From: an uncultured Sporosarcina sp.
GTDB taxonomy: Bacteria > Bacillota > Bacilli > Bacillales_A > Planococcaceae
Direction: 5' to 3'
DNA: 64,000 nt
Assembly (NCBI GenBank): GCA_947644645.1
Contig: CANSAF010000007.1
Coordinates: 22,161 to 86,160, forward strand
Part shown: positions 55,075 through 63,776 of the stretch, piece by piece
Position numbering within the stretch: the stretch's first letter is position 1
Layout of the letters: each line of letters begins with the position of its first letter
Notes under the pieces: generated by a model
Databases searched by the model: none
Seen by the model: the letters and a program-made list of their open reading frames with translations, nothing else
What the model was told of the DNA's origin: nothing
Position numbers and translations under genes: made by a program

Positions 55075-55850
55075 GTGTTTCATTTATCGTCGTCATTTTC
55101 TTAATCGGCTTTATCGGTTCTTTCATCTCTGGGATGATTGGAATTGGTGGCTCGATTATTAAATACCCAATGCTTCTATACATTCCCGCGCTTTTTGGGC
55201 TGACCGCTTTTACAGCCCATGAAGTGTCTGGGATTAGTGCGATTCAAGTGTTTTTTGCAACAATCAGCGGGCTTTTTGCTTATAAAAATACAGGTTATTT
55301 AAATAAACGTCTCATTACGTATATGGGAAGTGCGATTTTAGTTGGGAGTCTGATTGGCAGTTATGGTTCGCGTTTTTTATCAGAATCTGGGGTAAATATT
55401 GTCTATGCAATTTTAGCGACCATTGCCGTTATCATGATGTTTTCGCCTAAAAAAGAAGTGCCTTTTACACCTGGAGATACACTACAATTTAACGGTCCAC
55501 TCGCTGCGATTCTTGCACTGATTACAGGAACAGCAGCGGGCATTGTCGGTGCTGCAGGCGCTTTTATTCTCGTACCAATTATGCTTGTCGTCTTAAAGAT
55601 TCCAACACGAGTAACCATTGCGACAAGTTTAGCCGTAACATTTATCTCATCCATTGGCGCTACAGTTGGAAAAATGATGACTGGACAAGTGCTCTACGGA
55701 CCAGCCATCATTATGATTATCGCTAGCTTAATTGCAGCCCCAATCGGTGCCAAAGTCGGGCAAAAAATGAACGTGAAAGTTTTACAATGGATATTAGCCG
55801 TTTTAATTTTAGCAACAGCCATTAAAATTTGGGTAGATATACTTTGGTAA
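55071..55850 (+). CDS. tauE: TauE/SafE family sulfite/sulfur-anion exporter
   Basis: The 259-residue membrane protein has about eight helices and two TauE repeats, with [17 protein letters not shown] near the N-terminus and [21 protein letters not shown] in the middle. It overlaps cstB by 4 bases. In the cst setting it probably exports sulfite or thiosulfate produced by persulfide oxidation; that substrate is inferred. Confidence 0.85.
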   Translation: MSVSFIVVIFLIGFIGSFISGMIGIGGSIIKYPMLLYIPALFGLTAFTAHEVSGISAIQVFFATISGLFAYKNTGYLNKRLITYMGSAILVGSLIGSYGSRFLSESGVNIVYAILATIAVIMMFSPKKEVPFTPGDTLQFNGPLAAILALITGTAAGIVGAAGAFILVPIMLVVLKIPTRVTIATSLAVTFISSIGATVGKMMTGQVLYGPAIIMIIASLIAAPIGAKVGQKMNVKVLQWILAVLILATAIKIWVDILW

Positions 55851-55860
55851 AAGCATTTAT

Positions 55861-55911
55861 AAGCCTGTCTAGAAAATTCGTGTAGACGATTTTTCTAGAC
55901 AGGCTTTTTTT
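55861..55911 (+). terminator. Terminator of the cst operon
   Basis: AAGCCTGTCTAGAAAA pairs with TTTTCTAGACAGGCTT with a short internal loop, followed by a T-run. Confidence 0.9.
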
Positions 55912-55971
55912 CAGAGCGCTATGTGTTTTGAATCGTGCATCTACTTTTTTTACTTTGCTTTTAAATAATGA

Positions 55972-56160
55972 GCCCATACGACTTGCTCTGGATCCCAACA
56001 ACACTATGATGAATACTTGTCAAAACTTTTTTATATTCATCAAGAAGACGTCGTTTCTGATTTGTTTAGTGGTGGGCAGTTTATATTCGATGATTATGGT
56101 TTCGATTGTGATTCTTTAAAAGAGGAAAAGCTGATTATGCTACGCAAGAGAAATAAGTAA
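55972..56160 (+). pseudogene. Unrecognised C-terminal gene remnant
   Basis: A start-less open stretch of 62 codons encodes YDEYLSKLFYIHQEDVV, then FIFDDYGFDCDSL and a basic end, with protein-like composition. A stop at 55969 precedes it and no ribosome binding site is present. It may be the tail of a lost gene between the cst terminator and the hairpin at 56229. I do not recognise it. The rest of the 55912-56371 gap holds only that hairpin. Confidence 0.25.
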
Positions 56161-56228
56161 CTGGAAATGAAGTAGACCTTTTAAGGCAAGCAGCATTCAT
56201 CATGGTGTGAAAATTTTCATCATAAATA

Positions 56229-56272
56229 TTAAACAGCCAAAACTCATTCATCATAATGGTTTTGGCTGTTTA
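56229..56272. terminator. Bidirectional terminator hairpin
   Basis: TTAAACAGCCAAAAC pairs perfectly with GTTTTGGCTGTTTAA around a 14-base loop. It lies about 100 bases downstream of the antiporter gene end. Confidence 0.75.
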
Positions 56273-56371
56273 ATTGCATTTTACATATTCTCATTTAAGA
56301 GTCGTTGACACTGCACTAGGTGACAGAGGTCACTCAAACAAACATGAATTTCTCGTTTGTTTAAACTTTCA

Positions 56372-57325
56372 TTAATTTCTTATGATAATGTATACCAAAT
56401 AAATAATATAGGCGGCGACAAGCACCACTCCTTCACGCTTTCCAACTTTGAAGCTGGTCCTTGAAAAAATCAATAAAACAACGGTCAGCACAATCATCAA
56501 AACAACATCCGTAAATACTTTATCACTCACCGCTAATGGAGAAATTGTAGCCGAGGCACCCAATACAAATAAAATGTTAAAAATATTACTTCCAACAATA
56601 TTCCCCAGCGCAATTTCACTTTCTTTTTTCAATGCCGCTGTAATCGATGTGACAAGTTCAGGAAGTGATGTTCCAATTGCAATAATCGTTAGTCCGACCA
56701 ATGTTTCACTCATACCAAGAGAAAAAGCAATTTTTGTACCATTATCTACGACTAAATTTCCTCCAAATATAATTGCAGCTAATCCTAATAAAGTGATGAA
56801 TATGTTTTTACCCCAATTGATATCTTCAGGTACTGGTTCGTCCGTTGTGTTTTTCCGGCTTTTTAGTCCAATTTCAATGAGATAATACATAAAAATGGAG
56901 AGGAACAATAAGAAAATGATCCCATCGCTGCGCGTAATCATATTGCTACTAAATCCTTGTAATGCCATATCGCTCATCAAAATAAGCAACGCTACACTTG
57001 CGAGTATTGTAAATGGAATTTCTTTTTTTATTGTCTCACCTTGAACCTTCAATGGATAGAGGAAGGCCGCGATTCCTACAACAAGCGTAAGATTAAAAAT
57101 ATTGCTACCGACTACGTTCCCCACGGCAACATCTGCATTTCCTTCTAGTGCTGCAATAATACTAACCGTTGCTTCTGGAGAACTTGTTCCAAAAGCAACA
57201 ATGGTTAACCCGATTAATATTGGTGGGACTCGGAGCAACCTCGCTATATTAGAAGACCCATCTACAAAAAAGTTAGCTCCTTTTATTAACAATGCAAATC
57301 CAACAATTAATAAAATATATGCCAT
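56372..57325 (-). CDS. CaCA family calcium/sodium antiporter (YrbG-like)
   Basis: The 317-residue exchanger has ten helices and two internal alpha-repeats: GTSSPEATVSIIAALEGN...GNVVGSNIFN and GTSLPELVTSITAALKK...GNIVGSNIFN. The acidic Glu in each GTSxPE motif is the ion site. It exchanges Ca2+ for Na+ or H+ across the membrane. It stands alone. Confidence 0.93.
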   Translation of the reverse strand: MAYILLIVGFALLIKGANFFVDGSSNIARLLRVPPILIGLTIVAFGTSSPEATVSIIAALEGNADVAVGNVVGSNIFNLTLVVGIAAFLYPLKVQGETIKKEIPFTILASVALLILMSDMALQGFSSNMITRSDGIIFLLFLSIFMYYLIEIGLKSRKNTTDEPVPEDINWGKNIFITLLGLAAIIFGGNLVVDNGTKIAFSLGMSETLVGLTIIAIGTSLPELVTSITAALKKESEIALGNIVGSNIFNILFVLGASATISPLAVSDKVFTDVVLMIVLTVVLLIFSRTSFKVGKREGVVLVAAYIIYLVYIIIRN

Positions 57326-57426
57326 TGGCTTATTTTCCCTCTGTTTCGTTTATGTATTTTTATTATTATTTTATAATTTCTATAAATGTATACCCTTTTA
57401 TTGGCGAATTTAAAACCCCAAAACGT

Positions 57427-57746
57427 AAAACAACTTTTCGTCTTCTTCCTTTCCACTAAATGCCTTCCGATTTACTCCTTTTCATGCAACCGCTGCTTTC
57501 GACGCCATTAAACCCATCCAATTGGGTACTCCCTCCACTTTATACGATCATCTACCTAATCCATTAATTGTTCTAGAAAATCAAGAACAAGACGCAATCT
57601 TGATAACTGTCGTTGCCGGCCCAATGGGATTTAGAGAGGAAAAAGACAAAATTATTTACATGCTCAACTGGAGGGAAGCTGTGCAACTCTATGAGGAGCA
57701 TTGTAAAGAGCATAATCTTGAAATTATTGGTATTGGACAGCACTAA
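57427..57746 (+). CDS. Unrecognised small protein or 5'-truncated gene
   Basis: An open frame with no ATG runs from after a TAA to 57746. The only candidate start in it is a TTG at 57522, giving 74 residues, with no good ribosome binding site. The 3' part looks like a real protein: DHLPNPLIVLENQEQDAILITVV, then INYMLNW-like IIYMLNWREAVQLYEEHCKEH. The upstream in-frame codons are also protein-like (FRFTPFHATAAFDAIKP), so this may be the end of a gene whose beginning was lost. Function unknown. Confidence 0.35.
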
Positions 57747-57863
57747 TATGCTGGGTGAAAGCTAAGTTAGTGGAGTTATATTGAAGAATCCCATTAGTCT
57801 TGCATAGAATCCAGTATAAACAATATACTGCCTTCATATAAATAAACATAGAGATTTGTATTC

Positions 57864-57906
57864 AAAAAAACCAGCAGAATCTAATGTCACTCTGCTAATT
57901 TTTTGT
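57864..57906 (+). terminator. Terminator-like hairpin
   Basis: AGCAGA pairs with TCTGCT around a 12-base loop, with an A-run before and a T-run after. The following 275 bases up to the nitroreductase gene hold no convincing gene. Confidence 0.6.
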
Positions 57907-58181
57907 TTAATATTATAATCAATAAAATATCTCGGCAAATTTTTTACCGAATTCTTGTGGCACTCTCTAAATAATTTATGCCATTCGTCGGAGCATTAGG
58001 TGGATATGATGTTGATTACAAAGGTTGGCACAAGAAGTGACGTCTTTGGTCCTTGGTCTTTGTTCTCTTAACTTAGCCTAAGTTCTCCTACATTAACCCG
58101 TGTTAAATCCCTATTGTTTACTATTTCATATTCGGTATTTTTCCTTCACTAATAGACGTTGAAGATTTCTACCGAAACCAT

Positions 58182-58808
58182 TTAAATAAAACGAGCAATC
58201 TCTTTTAAAGGGAGACGTGATGTGCCATGTGCCGGCGCAGCTGCTTTACCGATAGCAATCAGTGCAATTGGGTGATGGTGCTTTGGTAACTCAAAGCGCT
58301 CTGCAAATTTCGCCATGTCAAAACCAGCCATTGGTACTGTGTCGTAGCCTTTTTCTTTTGCGATTAACATAATTTGCATTGAGATAAGACCTGCATCATA
58401 TGAAGCGATATTTTGTCTAAGTTCTACCGGTGCAAATGGATATAGATTCATGGCATTGTTGATCATCGTGTTTTTCTGTTTTTCATCCATATGGCCTTCT
58501 GCTACGTTTTGAGCAGCAATTCTCTCTACATTTTTATACATATCAGAATCACCGATAACAGCAATAATGGCTGAAGCTGTTTCAACTTGCTCTTGACCGT
58601 TTGCAATTGCACGAAGTTCTTTTTTCGTTGCCTCGTCTTGAATTACGATGAATCTCCAAGATTGTAGATTACTTGAAGATGGTGCTGTTGTGGCAGCTGT
58701 TAGAATTTCTTCCAGTTCTGTTTGTGTCATTTTAAATGATGGATCATACTTACGCACAGATTTCCTTTCTTGTATAAGTGTATATAAATCCTTAGTCATT
58801 GTCGTCAT
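58182..58808 (-). CDS. Nitroreductase family protein (MhqN/YodC-like)
   Basis: The 208-residue FMN-dependent nitroreductase has the N-terminal RKSVRKYDPSF and the flavin-contact TAPSSSNLQSWRFIVI, plus GYDTVPMAGFD and PIALIAIGKAA. Such enzymes reduce quinones, nitro compounds or similar electrophiles. AGGAGGAAATACA lies before the ATG. It stands alone on the minus strand. Confidence 0.9.
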   Translation of the reverse strand: MTTMTKDLYTLIQERKSVRKYDPSFKMTQTELEEILTAATTAPSSSNLQSWRFIVIQDEATKKELRAIANGQEQVETASAIIAVIGDSDMYKNVERIAAQNVAEGHMDEKQKNTMINNAMNLYPFAPVELRQNIASYDAGLISMQIMLIAKEKGYDTVPMAGFDMAKFAERFELPKHHHPIALIAIGKAAAPAHGTSRLPLKEIARFI

Positions 58809-59020
58809 TGTATTTCCTCCTATTAACTTACTTATTATTAGTTTAAGAATAGAATCTTAATTTAAATAACACCTAAAGATCATCCATTAAAAACTTATGA
58901 CCAGATAGAATCATTCATCTAGAGTAAGATTGGGGTGGACTTCTTTTGGGTATTTATTCGTATAGTTGAATTGTCGAAATTTGTTCTTGCACACGCATCT
59001 TCAACCAATTTGAAATTATA

Positions 59021-59899
59021 TCAAACGGCTGACTCCATTAATTCCTCTAGATTCTCTTTAGTGAAATGAAAAGTTTCATTACAGAAATGGCAATTTGCTT
59101 CAGCCTGTCCGTCTGTTTGAATCATGTCTTGAATCTCATCACTTCCTAAACTGACGATAGCATTGGTAACTCTCTCCTCGGAGCATTGACATTGAAATTG
59201 TACTGGCATTCTCTCCAAAACTTTCATATTTTCAATGCCGAGTATTTGTTCAAGTATCTGTTCTGGTTTCATACCTTTCGCAACCATTGAAGAAATCGGA
59301 TCGATTACTTTCAGACGTTCTTCAATCGTAGTGATTATTTCTTCTTCGGCTCCTGGCATAAGTTGAATGATGAAACCGCCGGCTGCTTGAATAGTATGAT
59401 CAGGATTCACAAGCACACCTACCCCTACAGCGGAAGCAACTTGCTCGGAATTAAAAAGATAAGATGTAAAATCTTCACCTATTTCACCCGTCACAAGAGG
59501 GATTTGCCCTACGAAAGGTTGCTGTAGCCCTACATCCTTCGATACAGTGAGCATTCCATTTGTTCCCACTGCTCTTTGCACATCTAAATTTCCATGTTCA
59601 TTTAAATCAACATGAGTTTCAGGATTGGTGACATAGCCCCTAACCTCTCCTTTGGCGTTTGCATCAACAAGGAGTGTTCCGATCGGACCCCCACCATCAA
59701 TTTTCACTGTTATCGTATCTTCACCTTTGAGCATAGCGCCAAGCATCACACTGGCAGTCATTGTTCGCCCTAATGCAGCTGAAGCGGTTGACCATGTATT
59801 ATGGCGACGCCTCGCTTCGTCTATTGTTTCCGTTGTTTGAACTGCATAAGCACGCACTTGATCATCATAAGCTAGCACTTTTACTAAATAGTCTTTCAT
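59021..59899 (-). CDS. hslO: Redox-regulated chaperone Hsp33
   Basis: The 292-residue protein matches Hsp33 throughout: KVDGGGP-like [24 protein letters not shown], and the C-terminal redox switch QCQCSEER with CHFC, the four cysteines that bind zinc. On oxidation it loses zinc and becomes a holdase chaperone. It follows the UPF0291 gene by 27 bases and may share its transcript. Confidence 0.95.
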   Translation of the reverse strand: MKDYLVKVLAYDDQVRAYAVQTTETIDEARRRHNTWSTASAALGRTMTASVMLGAMLKGEDTITVKIDGGGPIGTLLVDANAKGEVRGYVTNPETHVDLNEHGNLDVQRAVGTNGMLTVSKDVGLQQPFVGQIPLVTGEIGEDFTSYLFNSEQVASAVGVGVLVNPDHTIQAAGGFIIQLMPGAEEEIITTIEERLKVIDPISSMVAKGMKPEQILEQILGIENMKVLERMPVQFQCQCSEERVTNAIVSLGSDEIQDMIQTDGQAEANCHFCNETFHFTKENLEELMESAV

Positions 59900-59926
59900 T
59901 TCTTTCTTCCTTTCTAACTGACCTAC

Positions 59927-60151
59927 CTAATTTGTCTCACATTCTCTTCTCAGGCGAACTTTTTCAGGCGTCACGTCATTTCCAAGTGGATCGACCACGG
60001 TTAACCCTGAGAAAGTGTTAAGAACTTGCCCACGAATTTCCCGTAAATAGTCTTCACGCAATACTTGCTGTTCAACTCTTTCGGCATTGGTTAAACCTTC
60101 TTCACGCTGCTTTTTCGCTAATTCATTAATACGACCTAAGCTTTCAATCAT
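59927..60151 (-). CDS. UPF0291 (DUF896) family protein, YnzC-like
   Basis: The 74-residue cytoplasmic protein has the DUF896 pattern: RINELAKKQREEGLTNAE at the N-terminus, REDYLREIRGQ in the middle and a basic end. It is helical and of unknown function. It lies between the luciferase-like gene (16-base gap) and hslO. Confidence 0.9.
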   Translation of the reverse strand: MIESLGRINELAKKQREEGLTNAERVEQQVLREDYLREIRGQVLNTFSGLTVVDPLGNDVTPEKVRLRRECETN

Positions 60152-60167
60152 TTCTATTTCACTTCTT

Positions 60168-61115
60168 TCACAATTTATTGATTGGGAAATGCGGAACTAC
60201 ATACTCACCCAATTCTTGTATAACCTCTTCTGCAGGTCGTGTTCCGTGTTTCAAGCCAAACATGACGTGGTTTACACCTGCATCCTGATAGGCATGCAAA
60301 TAATCTATTAAAAATCGATAACCCGATCTAAAGCCGCCTTGTATCGGTTTAGGTGCTTCATTTGGATTTCCTGATAAGTCAATGGCTAAAGCTTGTGCAA
60401 ATGGTTTGAATTCATTGGTCGCCTGTCGCCACTTATTCATAAGTTCTCGCTGCTCATTGACACCTTGCGAATAAAATAACCAACCATCTGTATGCTCGGC
60501 TAACCACTCAATCGATTGACCGGAATACCCTGTTCCTAGAACGGGTATGTCGAATAAGGCGGGCTTGGGAAGCACATCACCTTGTTCTAATTCCACTCGC
60601 GCTGTTTTCATTTTCGGAAATGAATCTTTCCATACTTTTTTCATGACCCCTATAGACTCTCTGAATAATGCTGCACTTTCGTTAGGATCAGTTTTAAACG
60701 CAGGAAACTCAATGGGCCGGTCACCAGTTGCAACCCCCAACAATAAGCGCTGTCTTGATATTTCGTCCAAGGATGCTGCTGATTTCGCTACGTGAAGCGG
60801 GTGTCGTAAAGTCGTAACAATACTGGCAGTACCGAGTGCTATCCGATCCGTATGTGCCGCAACATACGCTAGAAATACCCAAGGGTCATAAGAAGCACCT
60901 ACATCGCCAAAGTCCGCATCGTAAAGTGGTACATCTCTTACAAATAAGGAAGCAAAACCTAGATTTTCTGCCTTTTTCGCAAGTGTCATCTGCTCTTCCA
61001 AGTTAAAGATGGGAAAACTTCCCCTATATGACTCTAAAGGAAATGTAAGTCCCAGAGTTAATTGCCGTTCGGAAAATGTTCGTGCAAATCCTTTATGTGT
61101 ATTAAATTTATTCAT
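60168..61115 (-). CDS. LLM-class flavin-dependent oxidoreductase (luciferase-like)
   Basis: The 315-residue TIM-barrel oxidoreductase has LAKKAENLGFASLFVRDVPLYD, LGTASIVTTLRHPLHVAKSAASLDEIS and GVATGDRPIEFPAF, typical of the luciferase-like family. It uses reduced flavin to oxidise an unknown substrate. AGGAGAACAAGTAT precedes the ATG. It heads a likely operon with the UPF0291 gene and hslO. Confidence 0.88.
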   Translation of the reverse strand: MNKFNTHKGFARTFSERQLTLGLTFPLESYRGSFPIFNLEEQMTLAKKAENLGFASLFVRDVPLYDADFGDVGASYDPWVFLAYVAAHTDRIALGTASIVTTLRHPLHVAKSAASLDEISRQRLLLGVATGDRPIEFPAFKTDPNESAALFRESIGVMKKVWKDSFPKMKTARVELEQGDVLPKPALFDIPVLGTGYSGQSIEWLAEHTDGWLFYSQGVNEQRELMNKWRQATNEFKPFAQALAIDLSGNPNEAPKPIQGGFRSGYRFLIDYLHAYQDAGVNHVMFGLKHGTRPAEEVIQELGEYVVPHFPINKL

Positions 61116-61268
61116 ATACTTGTTCTCCTGCTAATTGTTGCGTCGAATTTTGGAACGCGTAAATTCAATTTCAGCAAATCTTCGCCAAAACTGATAATAA
61201 TTCTTTCGGTAAACATTGATAGATATCTTGTGATATTCATGCACCTAAGCACTTAAATCTCATCCACC

Positions 61269-61281
61269 TCATCTGAGATGA
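61269..61281. promoter_or_regulatory. Palindrome upstream of the LLM gene
   Basis: TCATCTGAGATGA is a 13-bp palindrome with 6-bp arms, between the Rrf2 stop and the LLM start. It could be an operator, for example for the Rrf2 protein, but there is no second copy to compare. Confidence 0.25.
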
Positions 61282-61312
61282 ATGCTTCCCTATACGTAAA
61301 ATCGATTGGTTT

Positions 61313-61789
61313 TCATAAAACCATTTTTGTGTTTATCCAATCTTCTAGTTCTTGCACTTTTGGTTTAAATCCGACCTTAATTTCTTCATATAAAGATGCA
61401 ATTGTTTCGCGCTTCAGCACAGATTTCCAAGACGATTCCGCTTCTTCCATTAAGTCTGTTAACAAACAGCAACTATCTTCTTCCAAATCAAGCATGTCAT
61501 GTAGCACACCACTGGAAGAGTAAAGAGATTGCTGACCTTCCACTGCGACATAAATATCGTAAATTCGAATATCTTCAGGTTTTTTCCTGATTTTAAACCC
61601 GCCTTTTACGCCAGGTACAGAAGTGATCAAATCCGCTCTTACTAATTTCCTCAACAACTTTTGAAAGTACGTCGGTGAAGCCCCTAATTGCTGACTGATC
61701 GCTTCCCCGGGTAATACTGCTTTCTCTGGCAACATGTTAAGGATCAGAATGGCATATACTGACTGTTCTACTCCCGTTTTCATTCGCAT
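61313..61789 (-). CDS. Rrf2 family transcriptional regulator
   Basis: The 158-residue regulator has an N-terminal winged helix (GEAISQQLGASPTYFQKLLRKLVRADLI, then VPGVKGGFKIRKKPEDI). The C-terminal part has a Cys-Cys pair in LEEDSCCLLTDLMEEAE at the place where some Rrf2 proteins hold an iron-sulfur cluster or sense thiol stress. I start it at the ATG at 61789, seven bases after AGGTGG, rather than seven codons upstream. A Fur-like box lies before it. Confidence 0.88.
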   Translation of the reverse strand: MRMKTGVEQSVYAILILNMLPEKAVLPGEAISQQLGASPTYFQKLLRKLVRADLITSVPGVKGGFKIRKKPEDIRIYDIYVAVEGQQSLYSSSGVLHDMLDLEEDSCCLLTDLMEEAESSWKSVLKRETIASLYEEIKVGFKPKVQELEDWINTKMVL

Positions 61790-61834
61790 TAAATCGCCAC
61801 CTATTCTCATTTACTTAAACCCAAATAATAACGT

Positions 61835-61849
61835 GGATAATCATTATCC
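61835..61849. promoter_or_regulatory. Fur-box-like palindrome upstream of the Rrf2 gene
   Basis: GGATAATCATTATCC is a perfect 7-1-7 palindrome. It matches the Bacillus Fur core (TGATAATNATTATCA) except at the outer base on each side. It suggests iron or metal control of the Rrf2 regulator. PerR or Zur would need different inner bases. Confidence 0.55.
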
Positions 61850-61996
61850 TCTTTAGTGTATTTCATTATTATTGAAAAGTAAACTTTTCCCTCTCAACTA
61901 CTCTTCTTCCTAGTCAAATCCCATTAGAAAATATCCCCCATCTATGTGATAATAATAGAACCAACGTTTCTATCACTAAGGAAAAGAGGTGTCTCT

Positions 61997-62186
61997 ATGA
62001 AACCAGTTATTGCTCTTATGTGGATGACTAAGGGCAAACAACAGGATTACTGAGAATAAATCATAAAAACCTTGCAGTATTAGGTGTTTCAAGTTAAATT
62101 TTGCTAGACCTATTGAAAGTAAAAGTCGAAGACAAAATTTAATAGATAAGCAATCGATCATATTAAAGAACTAGTAAAGAACTAGT
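61997..62186 (+). pseudogene. Decayed gene fragment with retained ribosome binding site and tandem repeat
   Basis: An 18-codon frame from ATG at 61997 follows a good AAGAGGTG site but stops at 62053. Downstream codons in other frames look protein-like only in short pieces. An exact tandem duplication of AAAGAACTAGT lies at 62165-62186, and a strong terminator follows at 62205. This looks like an inactivated gene between its signals. The original function cannot be read. Confidence 0.25.
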
Positions 62187-62204
62187 GTTAAAAAGTTTAT
62201 AAAA

Positions 62205-62260
62205 AAGAAAAAGGATAGAGAGAGCAGATATCGTTCCTGCTCCTCTATCCTTTTTCTTTT
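62205..62260 (+). terminator. Strong terminator hairpin
   Basis: AAAGGATAGAG-AGCAG pairs with CTGCT-CTCTATCCTTT around a short loop, followed by a T-rich run. Confidence 0.85.
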
Positions 62261-62330
62261 ACAGTCAGTAATATTTTCATCCGTCCATCATGATATTCAT
62301 TCAATTAATTACTAAGAACGCAACTTATAG

Positions 62331-62359
62331 TTTACATAAGGTAATATATATGTTACATT
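62331..62359 (+). promoter_or_regulatory. Predicted promoter of the XRE/membrane protein pair
   Basis: TTTACA (62331-62336), a 17-base spacer and TACATT (62354-62359), with TG one base before the -10, form an extended -10 promoter just upstream of the XRE gene. Confidence 0.5.
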
Positions 62360-62380
62360 GAAATTAGAGAGGAGCTTCAC

Positions 62381-62587
62381 ATGAAAAATCAAGTTAAGCT
62401 TGCCCGTGTAAAAGTAGATTTAACACAGCAACAGCTGGCTGATGTTGTCGGGATTACTAGACAAACCGTTAGCCTCATTGAGAAAGGTAAATACAATCCA
62501 TCCTTAAAACTCTGCCTGCAAATTTGCTATGCCGTGAACGAAAAATTGGATAAAATATTTTGGATTGAACAGGAGGATTTTGAATGA
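62381..62587 (+). CDS. Small XRE-type helix-turn-helix regulator (YgzD-like)
   Basis: The 68-residue protein is a single HTH_3 domain: ARVKVDLTQQQLADVVGITRQTVSLIEKGKYNPSLKLCLQI. GAGAGGAGC precedes the ATG. Its stop overlaps the start of a membrane protein gene by 4 bases. Such small regulators often control a partner membrane protein. Confidence 0.88.
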   Translation: MKNQVKLARVKVDLTQQQLADVVGITRQTVSLIEKGKYNPSLKLCLQICYAVNEKLDKIFWIEQEDFE

Positions 62588-63015
62588 AAAAAATTACAGA
62601 TGAAAGACTTATTTTGAGGAATTTACAAAACACCAGAATTGCTCATGTCGTTCAGACTATTGGGATCTTATTTATTCTTGGTTATAATTTTTTCCAGGGT
62701 GGACTTGAGGAAATGCGTGGGAATCCACTATGGCTAGTGTTTATGTTAACGATGGTTGTATACCTCTACTTGACAATGAGTGTTAGTGTAGAACATGAAA
62801 AGAAAATTAAAAACCCCAAAAAATCATTTATGATAAGTTTAATCGGATTAATAATCATTTCAGTGATTGTTGGTTACCTAGTTTCTATTTCGTCAAGCTC
62901 TGACGGGATGACTGGTGTGCTATTGGGCTTTATTTTATTTATTTGTTGTTTCATCCCCTTATATTATATTTATCGTTTAAGAGTAAAGCAAAAACAGGAT
63001 TTTGAAAATAAATAA
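62584..63015 (+). CDS. Small integral membrane protein coupled to the XRE regulator
   Basis: The 143-residue protein has four predicted membrane helices (about residues 20-38, 50-67, 82-103 and 112-132) and charged ends. It is translationally coupled to the XRE regulator gene. AGGAGG lies before its ATG inside the end of that gene. Its function is unknown; membrane proteins in such pairs are often of the DUF-type seen in Bacillus. Confidence 0.75.
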   Translation: MKKITDERLILRNLQNTRIAHVVQTIGILFILGYNFFQGGLEEMRGNPLWLVFMLTMVVYLYLTMSVSVEHEKKIKNPKKSFMISLIGLIIISVIVGYLVSISSSSDGMTGVLLGFILFICCFIPLYYIYRLRVKQKQDFENK

Positions 63016-63171
63016 AAAGAAATCCGAAACAGTAATCCTATTATATAGATGAAAAGGGGCAAGCAATATCAAAACCCGAGTAAATGATTAAAGATAAGAA
63101 ACCATATTTCTTTTGAAACAATAATGCTATCCTTGTTATACAAATTTGACTGATTTTCAATAAAATTAATC

Positions 63172-63184
63172 TTCCGCAAACGGG
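63172..63184. repeat. Short repeat, copy 1, upstream of the GNAT gene
   Basis: TTCCGCAAACGGG matches 11 of 13 bases of the copy at 63777-63789 in the same orientation, on the other side of the acetyltransferase gene. Confidence 0.4.
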
Positions 63185-63236
63185 CCATTTTGATAAATAA
63201 TATTTTAAACAAAATTATGATCAAGGGGTTTATCAA

Positions 63237-63773
63237 ATGTCATTAAAGTTAGAAACTAAACGTCTGTATTTACAGCCTTTTAATAAAGAAGATGCTATTA
63301 GAGTTAAAAACTTAGCTAATAGTAAAGAGTTAGCAGATATACTCGGCCTTCCACATCCATATGAATTGAAGCACGCACAGGATTGGATTGCAATTCAACC
63401 TGAGCAAATTAAAGATGGGATTGAATATCCTTTGACGATAGTTTCTAAGGAAATAAACGAAATTATTGGTACAATCACTCTACGAATTGATAAAAACAAC
63501 AATAAAGGCGAACTTGGTTATTGGATTGGCATAGATTACTGGGGTAACGGGTTTGCAACTGAAGCAGTCAGAAAAATTATAGAATTTGGATTTAACGATT
63601 TGAATTTAAATAAAATTTGGGCTTCAGCTCTCACTAGAAATAAAGCTTCATCAGTGGTGTTGGGAAAAGTGGGCTTACAAAAAGAAGGTACATTAAGGAA
63701 AGATAAACTTCTACATAATGAATATGAGGACATTGATGTATACGGACTTTTACAAAAGGATTATAAAAAATAG
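63237..63773 (+). CDS. GNAT family N-acetyltransferase (RimJ/RimL-like)
   Basis: The 178-residue acetyltransferase has LETKRLYLQPFNKEDA at the N-terminus. The acetyl-CoA binding region is ELGYWIGIDYWGNGFATEAVRKIIEFGF, then RNKASSVVLGKVGLQKEGTLR. Members acetylate ribosomal protein N-termini, small amines or antibiotics; the substrate is not readable. AAGGGG precedes the ATG. Short similar repeats flank the gene on both sides. Confidence 0.88.
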   Translation: MSLKLETKRLYLQPFNKEDAIRVKNLANSKELADILGLPHPYELKHAQDWIAIQPEQIKDGIEYPLTIVSKEINEIIGTITLRIDKNNNKGELGYWIGIDYWGNGFATEAVRKIIEFGFNDLNLNKIWASALTRNKASSVVLGKVGLQKEGTLRKDKLLHNEYEDIDVYGLLQKDYKK

Positions 63774-63776
63774 ATA

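Noticed and set aside
56448-56885. Plus-strand frame of 145 codons opposite the cation antiporter
   Set aside because: It is a mirror of the membrane helices of the antiporter, with no start signal.
57978-58040. Short frame MPFVGALGGYDVDYKGWHKK
   Set aside because: Only 20 codons, stop just upstream in frame, no ribosome binding site; too little to call a gene.
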